DNA from: Burkholderia sp. WSM2230
GTDB lineage: Bacteria; Pseudomonadota; Gammaproteobacteria; Burkholderiales; Burkholderiaceae
Assembly (NCBI RefSeq): GCF_000472445.1
Contig: NZ_AXAJ01000005.1
Coordinates: 124,626 to 188,625, forward strand
Reading direction: 5' to 3'
Length of the DNA stretch: 64,000 nt
A program made the position numbers and the translations under genes. The number at the start of each line of letters is the position of its first letter. Position 1 is the first letter of the stretch. The notes under the pieces are model-generated. The model did not search any database. It was not told where the DNA came from and was given only the letters and a program-made list of their open reading frames with translations. Below are positions 53,307 through 61,972 of the stretch, in pieces.

Positions 53307-53666
53307 ATGATCACCATCTACCACAACCCGCACTGCTCCAAGTCGCGCTCGACCTGCGAACTCATCGCTACCCTTTACAACCGCGACGAAGAACCTACAC
53401 AGATCATTGAATACCTGAAGCAGCCGCTGTCGATTGAGCAGCTACACGACCTAAACAGACAATTGGGCTGTCCGGTCCGCGAAATGATCCGCGACTCGGA
53501 GCCGGAATACAAAGAACTTGGCCTTTCCGATGTCACTCTATCCGACGCTCAGTTATACGAAGCATTAGCCGCACACCCGGTCCTTCTGCAGCGGCCGATA
53601 GTCGTGCGAAACGGGCGCGCGGTGATTGGCCGGCCGCCGGAAACGGTAGCAACGTTATTCGTCTGA
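53307..53666 (+). CDS. arsC: Arsenate reductase (glutaredoxin type, ArsC family)
   Basis: A 119-residue thioredoxin-fold protein. The family start MITIYHNPHCSKSRSTCELI includes the catalytic Cys in HNPxCSKSR. RxIxVRNGRAVIGRPPE near the end (RPIVVRNGRAVIGRPPETV) matches the ArsC active-site arginine region. It should reduce arsenate to arsenite with glutathione/glutaredoxin. No arsenite pump or ArsR lies nearby, so it may be a general stress reductase. The true start is ATG 53307; the longer frame is non-coding. Confidence 0.92.
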   Translation: MITIYHNPHCSKSRSTCELIATLYNRDEEPTQIIEYLKQPLSIEQLHDLNRQLGCPVREMIRDSEPEYKELGLSDVTLSDAQLYEALAAHPVLLQRPIVVRNGRAVIGRPPETVATLFV

Positions 53667-53827
53667 TACGCGCCACGGCAAAGTCGATGGAGCAGCCAAC
53701 GCCACTGGCAGCAATTGATGCACCGGTGTCGCTTGCCCACTTCGCGCACCACTTACACTCGGTAGCGCTCGAGGCGAAACCTTTCACCGTCGAGCGCGCC
53801 CAAAGCCGACCACAATGCGGAGTCCGA

Positions 53828-54118
53828 ATGCTTGAATTAAGACCGTCCTGCGAAGGATGCGGCAAGTCGCTGCCGCCTAACGCGCCCGACGCGATGATCT
53901 GCACCTACGAGTGCACCTTCTGCGAAATGTGCGCACTTACCACTTTGCGAAATGTCTGCCCGAACTGCGGCGGCAATTTCCAGCATCGACCGATACGTAC
54001 CCGCGCGCAGTTAGCGAAACATCCGGCCCGCACCGAGCGGAACCCCATCGCAATCGATGAAGTCTCGCACGCCAGCTTCTTCGAACGCTACCGCAACACG
54101 CCGCCTGTCGAGCGCTAA
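53828..54118 (+). CDS. DUF1272 zinc-binding protein
   Basis: A 96-residue protein beginning MLELRPSCEGCGKSLPPNAP. Eight cysteines in CxxC pairs (CEGC, CTYECTFCEMC, CPNC) build the DUF1272 zinc domain, which fills the first 60 residues. The remaining 35 residues (HPARTERNPIAIDEVSHASF) are unstructured-looking. Function is unknown. ATG 53828 gives the standard family start. No operon partner is obvious; arsC lies 160 bp upstream. Confidence 0.85.
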   Translation: MLELRPSCEGCGKSLPPNAPDAMICTYECTFCEMCALTTLRNVCPNCGGNFQHRPIRTRAQLAKHPARTERNPIAIDEVSHASFFERYRNTPPVER

Positions 54119-54161
54119 CGCTCGGCAGGCAACGACACGGCCGTAGCAACGCAACGCGACT

Positions 54162-54365
54162 TCAATCGTCGCGGCTTGCGGTGTCGGGCGCGGAAATAGC
54201 GCTCATTGCGTGGGCGGCGTCGCGAAGCAGACCGATCTGCTTGCGATAGTTGCGGCAGCCGCTGCATGTCGGCAAATGCAGCCGGATGGCGACCCATTCG
54301 CCGGTAGTCAAAGAGCGGTCGAGCGCGTCGGACAGCAGGCGGGTAATGTACTTACACTTCCCCAT
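54162..54365 (-). CDS. Small zinc-finger anti-sigma factor (zf-HC2)
   Basis: About 67 residues with the anti-sigma zinc motif H-x3-C-x2-C in HLPTCSGCRNYRKQ, as in ChrR/RsrA-like soluble anti-sigma proteins. It overlaps the end of the sigma gene by 14 bp, and GAGG within that gene serves as ribosome-binding site for ATG 54365; ATG 54371 is an alternative. It should bind and silence the sigma factor encoded just upstream, possibly releasing it when the zinc site is oxidised. Confidence 0.85.
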   Translation of the reverse strand: MGKCKYITRLLSDALDRSLTTGEWVAIRLHLPTCSGCRNYRKQIGLLRDAAHAMSAISAPDTASRDD

Positions 54366-54894
54366 TGGCATCCTCGCTGGATAAACCCTTCTCGCTCAGG
54401 CATGTGCGCAAGCGTAGTCGCGCGCGGTAAATCAGCACGCTGCAATGGTTGGCGGTCATCTGCAATTCAGAGCAGATCGCGTCTGTGTCGAGATCGAGAA
54501 ATTCGCGCATCATAAAAACGCGGCCGATATGCTCCGGCAGATGTTCCAGACACGTCTCGAACAAGATCCAGAACTGTTGCTGACGCAGCGCCGTTTCAGG
54601 TGTTGGCCAGGGCCGAGGCTTGGTGTGCTGCGACCAGTGGCCGTTGTCCTTGAACAATTCGCGATCGAGCAGCGCCTCGTCTTCGAGTTCGGATTCCAGG
54701 GCCGAGAGGTTGACCGTTCGTTGCCGCGCACGCAACGTATCGACGAGCTTGTGCCTAAGAATTCCGAATACCCATGTCTTGTGCTCGGACTGCCCGGCAA
54801 ACCGGTCCGCCTGCGTCCAGGCGGCGGCCAGCGCTTCCTGTACGGCATCTTCCGCCGCCGCGGCATCGCGCAGTTGTAAGCGGGCAAAACGCAC
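54352..54894 (-). CDS. ECF-family RNA polymerase sigma factor (start unclear)
   Basis: Sigma regions 2 (RDAAAAEDAVQEALAAAW, KTWVFGILRHKLVDTLR) and 4 (LPEHIGRVFMMREFLDLDTD, ANHCSVLIYRARLRLR) are clear. The called start is GTG 54894, but homologous region-2.1 sequence (DPVYLTQLRRDL) continues in frame upstream to at least 54930, and the frame stays open to a TAG at 55045-55047. No ATG, GTG or TTG is found in that extension. A good GGAGG lies at 55020-55024 without a usable in-frame start. It may use a rare start codon or carry a small mutation. It is paired with the anti-sigma gene. Confidence 0.75.
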   Translation of the reverse strand: MRFARLQLRDAAAAEDAVQEALAAAWTQADRFAGQSEHKTWVFGILRHKLVDTLRARQRTVNLSALESELEDEALLDRELFKDNGHWSQHTKPRPWPTPETALRQQQFWILFETCLEHLPEHIGRVFMMREFLDLDTDAICSELQMTANHCSVLIYRARLRLRTCLSEKGLSSEDANGEV

Positions 54895-55324
54895 GAGATC
54901 GCGACGGAGTTGCGTCAGATAGACCGGGTCGTCCAGTGCCGGGCCGCCGGCATGCGCGACGCCGGGAGGCGAGCCGCTTGGACGGGCAGATCTGCGGTTG
55001 CGATCGAAATGCGATTTAACCTCCGTTATGCGGTAAGCCGCGCGCTATCGACGGGCGGGCGGCGGGTCGCCTTTCAACGACCGAGGCTGCCTGACGATAG
55101 AAAATATGCACGAGAGACATGGCCCAATTTTCGTGTATTCGGCTGCGATTTCGCGTGGCGAGCGGCAGCCTGTGCTGCCGGGTAGGCGGCGCACGTTGTA
55201 CCAGCCTTCCTGCAACCACAAAAGCATGCTCAAGTGCTCATGTGCATAGAAGCGGTCTTACTGAGCAGTTCCAATTCGAGTATTCCGAAGAGAATTTTCA
55301 CCTTCTCGTCCGATACCAGTCACA

Positions 55325-55690
55325 AGGGCGTAACTATCGAGGCTGCACACCCGCCTCGCGAAAGCGCGAGCCGAAATGCAATCGACGTGTATCCACAGCC
55401 GTGACCGGAATGGAGCATAACCCAGCCAGCGCGACGTTGCGCGCGCAGCATCAGTTGCGCATAAGGGCGATCGAGCATTGCGCAGTCGACGATGCGGCAG
55501 CTGAACATACCGGGCGGGCGCCACGGCCACATACACGAAACCTCATCCGTCGCGAATGTAGGTAAGGTCTGCCACCCACAGCGCGTTCGTCGCTGCTACG
55601 TCGAACCCCAAGCCCGGCCGCAAGGCGTTTCTCGATGCCGACGGCGTGATCACTCAATCCGGGCTTCCCAGAGCCAGCACGCAGCAGGCG
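55325..55690 (-). pseudogene. Relic of an IS3-family transposase (OrfB)
   Basis: On the minus strand, NALWVADLTYIRDG, a stop codon, GFVYVAV, then in another frame FSCRIVDCAM and HSGHGCGYTSIAF are recognisable parts of the IS3 OrfB integrase (WVADITYI, FSRRIVGW, HSDxGSQYTS). Stops, a frameshift and changed DDE-region residues show that it is long dead. No intact ends or terminal repeats are seen. The flanks 55045-55324 and 55691-55784 show nothing else recognisable. Confidence 0.8.
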
Positions 55691-55784
55691 TCTCTCACGC
55701 TTCGCCAAACCCACAGCCCCCACGCGCACACGGCGAGACACAGTCCCGAGTGCCCACCAGTACGACCCAGCGCAACCCACCCGC

Positions 55785-56681
55785 CTACGCATTGAACAGC
55801 TCACTGCGCGCTGCGTCGATAATCGTCGCAACAGCCGGATGGCTGATCCGGCGCTCGATAGAAATAGCGAAGAACTCCTCGACGATGGTGCTGATCTGCC
55901 CGACCGTCGTCAGTTTATGTTCCGCCTGTAGCTGATTCTCCAGCACCGTCGGGGCGAACAGCAGGCCCCGGCCCTCACGGCCGAACGCGAGCGCCATGGC
56001 TCCGTCGTCGAACTCGCCGACGATGCGCGGTGAAATCGCCCGCGACGCAAGCCAGTGGTCGAGCTTGCGTCGCACCGCCGACTCGATGCCGGGCAGCAGC
56101 AGCGGCAACTGCCCGAGCGACATCGGGAAGCGTTTTGGAGCGCCCTGCAGTAGCGATTCCGCGCCAAAGCAGCTGAGCGTCGAACGGCCGAGCCGGTGGT
56201 TGAACGCCTTGATGTTCACGTCCGCGGGAATGGGGGCGTCCGCGATTATCAGATCCAGACGGTGCACGGCGAGCTGTGCGAGCAACGCGTGCAGCTTGCC
56301 CTCGTGACAGATCACGCGAAGCGAAGCCGGCGCACTCAGCGCTGGTTCCAGCAGCCGGTATGCGATTGCCTTGGGCACTGAGTCGGCAATGCCGACGCGA
56401 AACCGCGATTGCGTGCCCACCTCCTTCTCCCGGCGCACAGCACTTTCCAGTTCCGAGCCTAGCGAAAAAATCTCGTCCGCGTAGTCGAGCGCGAGCCGCC
56501 CCGCATCGGTCAGCTCGAGCGTGCGGCCGCTTTTTTTAAACAGCTTTTTGTCCAGCGCTTCCTCGAGCAGCTTGATCTGACCGCTCAGCGTTTGCGGCGT
56601 GACGTGCAATTGCTCGCCCGCGCGGACAATCCCGCCTGCATGTGCGGCGACCCAAAAGTAATAGAGATGCTTGAAATTCAC
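55785..56681 (-). CDS. LysR-family regulator, NhaR-like
   Basis: A 298-residue regulator starting MNFKHLYYFWVAAHAGGIVR, the typical start of NhaR-type LysR proteins, with a helix-turn-helix (VRAGEQLHVTPQTLSGQIKL) and a periplasmic-binding-like effector domain. In enterobacteria NhaR responds to sodium and high pH and activates the antiporter gene nhaA; no nhaA is present here. The divergent membrane protein at 56916 is a possible target. The 234-bp gap between them holds no other feature I can name. Confidence 0.9.
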   Translation of the reverse strand: MNFKHLYYFWVAAHAGGIVRAGEQLHVTPQTLSGQIKLLEEALDKKLFKKSGRTLELTDAGRLALDYADEIFSLGSELESAVRREKEVGTQSRFRVGIADSVPKAIAYRLLEPALSAPASLRVICHEGKLHALLAQLAVHRLDLIIADAPIPADVNIKAFNHRLGRSTLSCFGAESLLQGAPKRFPMSLGQLPLLLPGIESAVRRKLDHWLASRAISPRIVGEFDDGAMALAFGREGRGLLFAPTVLENQLQAEHKLTTVGQISTIVEEFFAISIERRISHPAVATIIDAARSELFNA

Positions 56682-56915
56682 ATGTCCTCCGTCGATTCGC
56701 CAACGTTACGGTTTTTGCGAAGGATCAGCAATAAAAATACGAGTTTTCCGTCAGCCGGAGTTCGGCTAGATTGAAGCCTCGCAGGTTACGCATCGCAGAT
56801 TGCCGGTAGACCAGCGGCAAGATGGATGACCGAAGAAAATTACCGTCCGTAAGGTCGTCGCGCGCGAAGCATGACGCGCGGTGCAGACGCTCCGATTCAT
56901 CACGAGAGGTTTTAT

Positions 56916-57884
56916 ATGCATACGCAAGCCATCAATCAGTTCCGGCGCGTCGCCAGCAAGGTGACACGCGGTACCGCGGCGCTCGGTCTCGCGGCTGTGC
57001 TCGCGCTCGGCGCGCTCGCGGCCAATGACGCCGAAGCCAAGCGCGTGGGCGGCAGTCAAAGTATCGGGCGACAGTCGCAGATGGCGTCGCCGTCCGCTCC
57101 CGCGCAGCGCAGCCAGCAGGCGCAGCCGGCGCCGCAGGCCGCGCAGACGCCGGCCGCAACGCCCGCGCGCAACCGTTGGCTCGGCCCGCTTGCCGGTCTC
57201 GCCGCCGGCCTGGGTATTGCCGCGCTCCTGTCGTCACTCGGCCTCGGCGCCGGGCTCGCGCAAATGCTGTCGAACATGCTGCTCATCGGCCTCGTGGTCG
57301 TTGCCGGGGTGATGCTGTTCCGTTTCATCGCCAATCGGCGTCGTCCGGATCTGGCGTATGGGCATGGCGCCGTGAGCCGGTCGCAGAACAACGGCTCGCC
57401 GTTCCTGAACCAGAACGGGCAGGCGCGGTCCGAGACGAGCTTGTTCGGCACACAGCGCACGGCCACGAACCAAAGCGCAGCAGCGGGCGCATTCAATGCG
57501 CCAGTGCAAGCGCTTGGGCTCGACCAGGCCGAGCTTGTGGCGGCGGCGAAAAGCATGTTTATGCGTCTTCAAAGCGCATGGGACCGCAACGAGCAAGGCG
57601 ACCTGTTCGAACTGACGACGCCCGAGATGTTCGCGCAGCTCAAGCGCGATCTGGAAGGCCGCGGTAGCCAGCCGAATCGTACGGAGGTGCCGCAGCTCGA
57701 GGCGGAAGTGCTGGGCGTCGAAAACACGGCGGACGAAACATTCGTCAGCGTGCGCTTCTACGGCCAGATGCGGGAAGACGATGCGCCGGCTGCCCAGCCG
57801 TTCCAGGAAGTCTGGAACATTGTCCGCAGCGCGCACGAAGGTAACGCGTGGCGACTCGCAGGCATTCAGCAGTTGGACCGCTAA
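56916..57884 (+). CDS. Tim44-domain membrane protein
   Basis: A 322-residue protein. An N-terminal signal or membrane segment (TAALGLAAVLALGALAAND) is followed by a Gln/Pro/Ala-rich linker, two TM segments (PLAGLAAGLGIAALLSSLG and MLLIGLVVVAGVMLFRFIAN) and a C-terminal Tim44-like domain of about 130 residues (AELVAAAKSMFMRLQSAWDR to WRLAGIQQL). In bacteria such proteins are common and of unknown role; the domain resembles the membrane-contact part of mitochondrial Tim44. ATG 56916 has GAGAGG upstream. A terminator hairpin follows the gene. Confidence 0.88.
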   Translation: MHTQAINQFRRVASKVTRGTAALGLAAVLALGALAANDAEAKRVGGSQSIGRQSQMASPSAPAQRSQQAQPAPQAAQTPAATPARNRWLGPLAGLAAGLGIAALLSSLGLGAGLAQMLSNMLLIGLVVVAGVMLFRFIANRRRPDLAYGHGAVSRSQNNGSPFLNQNGQARSETSLFGTQRTATNQSAAAGAFNAPVQALGLDQAELVAAAKSMFMRLQSAWDRNEQGDLFELTTPEMFAQLKRDLEGRGSQPNRTEVPQLEAEVLGVENTADETFVSVRFYGQMREDDAPAAQPFQEVWNIVRSAHEGNAWRLAGIQQLDR

Positions 57885-57900
57885 GCGAGTGAAGAGATGG

Positions 57901-57928
57901 CGCGTGACCGCAGGCAACCGGTCACGCG
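57901..57928 (+). terminator. Terminator hairpin after the Tim44-domain gene
   Basis: CGCGTGACCG (57901-57910) pairs perfectly with CGGTCACGCG (57919-57928) around an 8-nt loop, 16 bp after the stop codon. There is no T-run, so it may need Rho or only stabilise the transcript end. Confidence 0.5.
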
Positions 57929-58081
57929 TGTCCGCGAGGACATGCACCAATATATGCACGCCCTCGCGCGTGCCGTTGGGCGATGTACGGCGGTTTGGGT
58001 CGTGCCAGTTGGATGCATGGCTGGCGATGCGCCGCGTCGAGTCACCAAGCGATCTTGCCGCTCGACCGCGCGCTCATAGTG

Positions 58082-58594
58082 TTATGAGCGCAGCCCGAAC
58101 CGCAACGACATATGCACTTCGTCGTATAGCCTTCCTTCGACAATCATCGAGGCGGGCTCCAGCGCGAACTGTTGAAATCCGAGCGATGAGTAGAGCCGGA
58201 TGGCCGCGTCGTTGGATGCGTTGACGCTCAGGTGTATCTGCGCGATGTCCGGCACCGACTGGGCAAAACGGATCGCCTCGCTGAGCAGAATTCTGCTCAC
58301 GCCATAGCCTCTTTTATCCGCGGCGACATAGACGCCCCAGAGGAACGCCTTATGGCGCAGCTTTGTCAGGTTCTCGCGCCCCAGTCCCACCATCCCGATC
58401 AGCCGTGCGCCTTCGAAAGCCCCAAAAACTCCGCGATCGTCTCTCGCGGCTAACTGCTTTGCTATCTCGTCGAGCGAGCGATGCACTTCTTCCTCATAGC
58501 TCGATGCAAACGATGTGGGCGTCTCCTTCAGCCCTGCGAGGCGCAATGTTTGAAAGGACGTGGCATCGGACGGAGTCAGTTGGCGAACAAGCAA
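58082..58594 (-). CDS. GNAT-family N-acetyltransferase
   Basis: About 170 residues of GNAT fold: LVRQLTPSDATSFQTLRL at the start, GVYVAADKRGYGVSRILLSE containing the acetyl-CoA loop (KRGYGVSRIL for RxxGxG/A), and ASNDAAIRLYSSLGFQQFAL near the end. I favour TTG 58594, which has GAGG upstream; ATG 58666 would add 24 hydrophobic residues (RFFASLLFRLLSLLF) untypical for the family. The acceptor substrate is unknown. The gene is convergent with the Tim44-domain gene. Confidence 0.8.
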   Translation of the reverse strand: MLVRQLTPSDATSFQTLRLAGLKETPTSFASSYEEEVHRSLDEIAKQLAARDDRGVFGAFEGARLIGMVGLGRENLTKLRHKAFLWGVYVAADKRGYGVSRILLSEAIRFAQSVPDIAQIHLSVNASNDAAIRLYSSLGFQQFALEPASMIVEGRLYDEVHMSLRFGLRS

Positions 58595-58666
58595 TCTGGC
58601 AACCTCAGTGAAGAGCAAAGACAGTAAGCGAAAAAGGAGTGACGCGAAAAACCTCACGGGGCGCAT

Positions 58667-59045
58667 GACGCCGCGGGCTGACTCGCCCGCGCTGTCAGGC
58701 TCGATCGGCTCCTTGCATTTTCCCTTACGCGTCGATGCGTCCCGACCGGCAATGGTTTGCCGGCTTGCGAGCGCTGCATTATGTCGATTGCAAAATCCGC
58801 TGGAATAAACGCCGAAGCCTCGTGTTCGCCCCTATGTAGTCTGATTCAAAAGCGTTGATCGGCGACTGCCCAAGAAACGAAGTTCAAAGGAAGTCGCACT
58901 GACTCGTCGTTATCGATCGTCTAATAGTTAGGAATCCGACTGAATAAAGCGGCATCGGAACGTCGATCACATGGGTGCGTGCGAAACAGCATGATTCGCG
59001 GCACGTCCCGCACAGCCAACATATCTTATTGAAGGAGTATTCACC
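58667..59045. other. Intergenic region without recognised gene
   Basis: These 379 bp contain only non-coding open frames. The right end carries the promoter and ribosome-binding site (AAGGAG) of the DUF4148 gene. GC content falls between 58900 and 59040 relative to its surroundings. Confidence 0.5.
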
Positions 59046-59396
59046 ATGTCGAAAATGTTGATGGGCCTCACTCTCGTCGCTTGCACCTTTGGCGCACCGG
59101 CTCTCAGCCTCGCTCAATCGAGCGCTCCGCTTACGCGTGCCGAAGTTCGATCCGACCTCGTGCGAGTAGAGCAGGCCGGCTATCGGCCAGGCAGCGGTGA
59201 CGATGTGAACTATCCCGCGGACATTCAGGCTGCCGAAGCAAAACTCGCCGCACAAGACGATCAACCGCTGGCCATGCAGGCAATGGGCGGCGTCGCGCAG
59301 GGCGGCAGCTTCGCCTCGGGCGCTGCATCCCGCACTACGATGCCGTCCGTCTGTGTGGGCCCGGTCAGCTTCTGCAACCTCTACGCCGGCAGTTGA
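59046..59396 (+). CDS. DUF4148 exported protein
   Basis: A 116-residue protein with a signal peptide (MLMGLTLVACTFGAPALSLA) and the DUF4148 signature LTRAEVRSDLVRVEQAGYRP, then YPADIQAAEAKLAAQD. This family is abundant in Burkholderia, usually as many small periplasmic paralogs of unknown function. The C terminus carries two cysteines (SVCVGPVSFCNLYAGS) that could form a disulfide. AAGGAG lies 8 bp before the ATG. Confidence 0.88.
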   Translation: MSKMLMGLTLVACTFGAPALSLAQSSAPLTRAEVRSDLVRVEQAGYRPGSGDDVNYPADIQAAEAKLAAQDDQPLAMQAMGGVAQGGSFASGAASRTTMPSVCVGPVSFCNLYAGS

Positions 59397-59411
59397 GCGA
59401 CGCGAGCCGGC

Positions 59412-59438
59412 GGCTCCGTGATCACCGAAGCCGGAGCC
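59412..59438. terminator. Convergent terminator hairpin
   Basis: GGCTCCG (59412-59418) pairs with CGGAGCC (59432-59438), followed by TGCTTTCC. It separates the convergent DUF4148 and oxidase genes. Confidence 0.5.
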
Positions 59439-59491
59439 TGCTTTCCATCTGCTGCACGTGTTGCGCGGCGTTTGCGTCGTACATTGGGTTA

Positions 59492-60595
59492 TCACACCGT
59501 TTCGGCTCGCAGCCATTGAACGAGCTCGGTGTCGTCGCCGGTTTCGAGCGCCTGCGCGACTCGCTGCCCGACCGCGGCGCCGAACTTGTAGCCGTGCCCC
59601 GAACATGCCGACACCACAAGCGTCTTGCCGATGCGCTTCGAAAACAGCCGCTGATCCGCAGTACAGGTGTACACGCAGGTTTTCACCTCGGTCACCGTGT
59701 ATTCGTCGATGCGGCTAAACGGCGGCGCAAAGAGCTGTCTCAAACGGTCGCCTTCGCCTCGCATGGCGGCCCGATCGGTTTCCGCATCCGGCACGGGTCG
59801 TTTGAGCACGCCCGCACCAAACTTGAGATCGATACCGTCGATGGGCGGCAGCACATAGCCTTCACTGGTGCCGCCAATGTCGACGATTGCCGGCGCGTTC
59901 GACCACGCGTTTTCGAGGTCCGCGGGCGGCGTCATATAAGCGACGGCGTTGCGATAAATCGTGAGATTTTCGGCGAGCGCGGGAAAGAGCCGCAGCGTCC
60001 AGGCGCCGGCCGTCACGACGAGCCTGTCCGCGTGGACCGTGCTGCCATCTGCGAGCTGCACGCTCGCCGTGTGCGGATCGATTGCAACGGCCTGCGCATG
60101 CATGCGAATGTCGACGCTGCGCATGCGCAGCCACGCTTTGACATCGTGTGCGATGCGCTCGCTAAAAAGCGCGCCTCCTTCGGGATCGAAGTACGCATAA
60201 CGAAACGTGGAGGCATCGAGAAACGGATAGCGCTTCGCGGCCTCTCGCGGATCGAGCCGTTCATATTCGATGCCGAGGCGGTCGAGGCCAAGGCGAAATT
60301 GCTCGGCGCTGTCGCCGGCAAACTGGGAAATGCCAAGCACACCGCAATTCGCATAGTGCGACACGCCGAGGTCGTCCCACAGCATGTCCCAACTATCGAA
60401 GGCTTCCGCAATGGCCTGGGCGTAATTATCGGCGTCGCCATACGCGCGGCAAATCATGCGATGCCGGTCGCCCGACGCGGCGAGCGGATTCGGGATCGAG
60501 GCCTGCTCCATCAGCGTGACGTCATGCCCCAGTTTGGTGAGCGACCACGCCGTGCTGAGTCCGGCGATTCCCGCGCCAACGATTGCCACACGCAT
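59492..60595 (-). CDS. FAD-dependent amine oxidase, sarcosine oxidase / N-methyltryptophan oxidase-like
   Basis: A 367-residue flavoprotein of the DAO family. The FAD-binding GAGIAGLSTAWSLTKLGHDV is at the N terminus. The covalent-flavin Cys of monomeric sarcosine oxidase has its likely equivalent in KTCVYTCTADQRL, and SACSGHGYKFGAAVG is the C-terminal flavin-contact motif. It would oxidise an N-methylated or secondary amino acid, releasing hydrogen peroxide. The length (367) is close to the 370-390 usual for the family. No genes for glycine betaine or sarcosine breakdown flank it, so the substrate is open. Confidence 0.88.
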   Translation of the reverse strand: MRVAIVGAGIAGLSTAWSLTKLGHDVTLMEQASIPNPLAASGDRHRMICRAYGDADNYAQAIAEAFDSWDMLWDDLGVSHYANCGVLGISQFAGDSAEQFRLGLDRLGIEYERLDPREAAKRYPFLDASTFRYAYFDPEGGALFSERIAHDVKAWLRMRSVDIRMHAQAVAIDPHTASVQLADGSTVHADRLVVTAGAWTLRLFPALAENLTIYRNAVAYMTPPADLENAWSNAPAIVDIGGTSEGYVLPPIDGIDLKFGAGVLKRPVPDAETDRAAMRGEGDRLRQLFAPPFSRIDEYTVTEVKTCVYTCTADQRLFSKRIGKTLVVSACSGHGYKFGAAVGQRVAQALETGDDTELVQWLRAETV

Positions 60596-60764
60596 GCCAA
60601 TCCCCCGGTCGGTTGAACGGGGTCCAGTCTAGCAGCGGGAAAAAATAAGCGGTGCGTTCCGTGCCACGGCGCTCGTATCGGTTCAATCAGCCGACGAATG
60701 AAATGTTGCAGATAGCGATGGTCTCGGGCGCCGCAACGTTGATTGCGCCAAGGCAGCGTCCGTG

Positions 60765-60968
60765 TCAGTGCTTGCGATGCGATCCGTCGCGAAGCTTGTT
60801 GCGCACTTTCTTCGCCGCGAAAAGCGGCACGTAATCCAACACCCGCGCGTCATGGCGATAGTCGGCCAAGGTGTCCTCATACATCTTCGAGACGGTTTCC
60901 GCTGGCGTATCGGTTTCCTCTGCGATGCTTCTCACCACTTCGTCTACATTTGTCTGGGGCTGCGGCAT
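60765..60968 (-). CDS. DUF3562 small protein
   Basis: A 67-residue protein, VDEVVRSIAEETDTPAETVS then YEDTLADYRHDARVLDYVPL and AAKKVRNKLRD, matching the short helical DUF3562 family of Burkholderiales. Function is unknown; the basic C terminus could bind nucleic acid. A GGAGAG ribosome-binding site 7 bp before the ATG supports the start. Confidence 0.8.
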   Translation of the reverse strand: MPQPQTNVDEVVRSIAEETDTPAETVSKMYEDTLADYRHDARVLDYVPLFAAKKVRNKLRDGSHRKH

Positions 60969-61319
60969 TGGATCTCTCCAGTTAAGCGGCGTTGGGTGGG
61001 CGAGTGTGGCCAGACACAGGGCTTTTATTAGAGGATGGGATATGCTCCGATGCCAATTGAATCGGTCTATCGCGTGTTATGCGCCACAGAGATTTTTTCT
61101 TGCCTCCCGAATCTCGCGGGCCTACCGCCAGCTTGCCGACCGGGCGCGTGAAATAAACGGAAACAGCTCATTAAGCGCGTCATGGAATAAAAGGGCACAC
61201 TCAGCGGTTCTTGTCTGTGAATGGGGCGCTGCTGCAAAGCCGCCAGCAACACGGCGCCGACACTTGCCCAACATTTTCCTGAACACCTGCTAACGATTCT
61301 CTTGCCGACCGCACGACTT
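60969..61319. other. Intergenic region without recognised gene
   Basis: This 351-bp gap between the divergent DUF3562 and cytochrome b561 genes has no convincing open frame, repeat or hairpin. Promoters for both genes are expected here. Confidence 0.4.
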
Positions 61320-61919
61320 ATGAACACGCACGCCGACCGCCTGGCCAAAGCGACCAGGATTCCCACGCCCTCGCGCTACACGCGCACGGCGATTGCGCTG
61401 CACTGGCTCATCGCGCTGCTGATAGTCGGCAACGTCGCGCTTGGCCTGAGTGCCGAGTCGCTGCCGGACGACTGGGTGCGGCCTGTGATCAACACGCACA
61501 AGTCCATCGGCATCACGGTGCTCGGCCTTGCGCTGATGCGCATCTTATGGCGCGTATCGCATAAGCCGCCGCCGCTGCCGCGCGAATTTCCATCGTGGGA
61601 AAAAATTGCCGCGCATGCCGCGCATTTCCTGCTCTATCTGCTGATGATCGCGCTGCCGATTTCCGGCTGGTTGCATGACTCGGCATGGAAGGACGCGGCC
61701 ACGCATCCCATGCGTCTCTTCGATCTGTTCGAGTGGCCGCGCATCGGCTACGTCATGAACCTGGAGCCGACATTGAAGGAAACGCTGCATGACCGCTTCG
61801 GCGCATTGCATACCTGGCTTGGCTATGCGCTGTACGCGTTGCTTGCCATGCACATCGGCGGGGCGCTGAAGCACGAGTGGATCGATCGGAAATCTGTTCT
61901 TAAGCGCATGCTGCCCTGA
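61320..61919 (+). CDS. Cytochrome b561 family protein
   Basis: A 199-residue membrane protein with four TM segments: ALHWLIALLIVGNVALGLSA, SIGITVLGLALMRILWRVSH, AAHFLLYLLMIALPISGWL and LGYALYALLAMHIGGALKHE. His residues at the helix ends (LHW, THKS, HAAHF, HIGGALKH) are the expected haem ligands. It is a two-haem diheme cytochrome of the CybB type that shuttles electrons between quinone and periplasmic or membrane acceptors such as superoxide. ATG 61320 gives normal length. It is followed after 53 bp by the glycosyltransferase. Confidence 0.92.
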   Translation: MNTHADRLAKATRIPTPSRYTRTAIALHWLIALLIVGNVALGLSAESLPDDWVRPVINTHKSIGITVLGLALMRILWRVSHKPPPLPREFPSWEKIAAHAAHFLLYLLMIALPISGWLHDSAWKDAATHPMRLFDLFEWPRIGYVMNLEPTLKETLHDRFGALHTWLGYALYALLAMHIGGALKHEWIDRKSVLKRMLP

Positions 61920-61972
61920 GCGCCGCTTTACTCACGTTCCGAAACCGCAACGACGACCGGCCCATCGCGACT

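Noticed and set aside
55119..55565. 148-codon open frame on the + strand
   Set aside because: It overlaps the IS3 transposase relic on the opposite strand and has no coding features.
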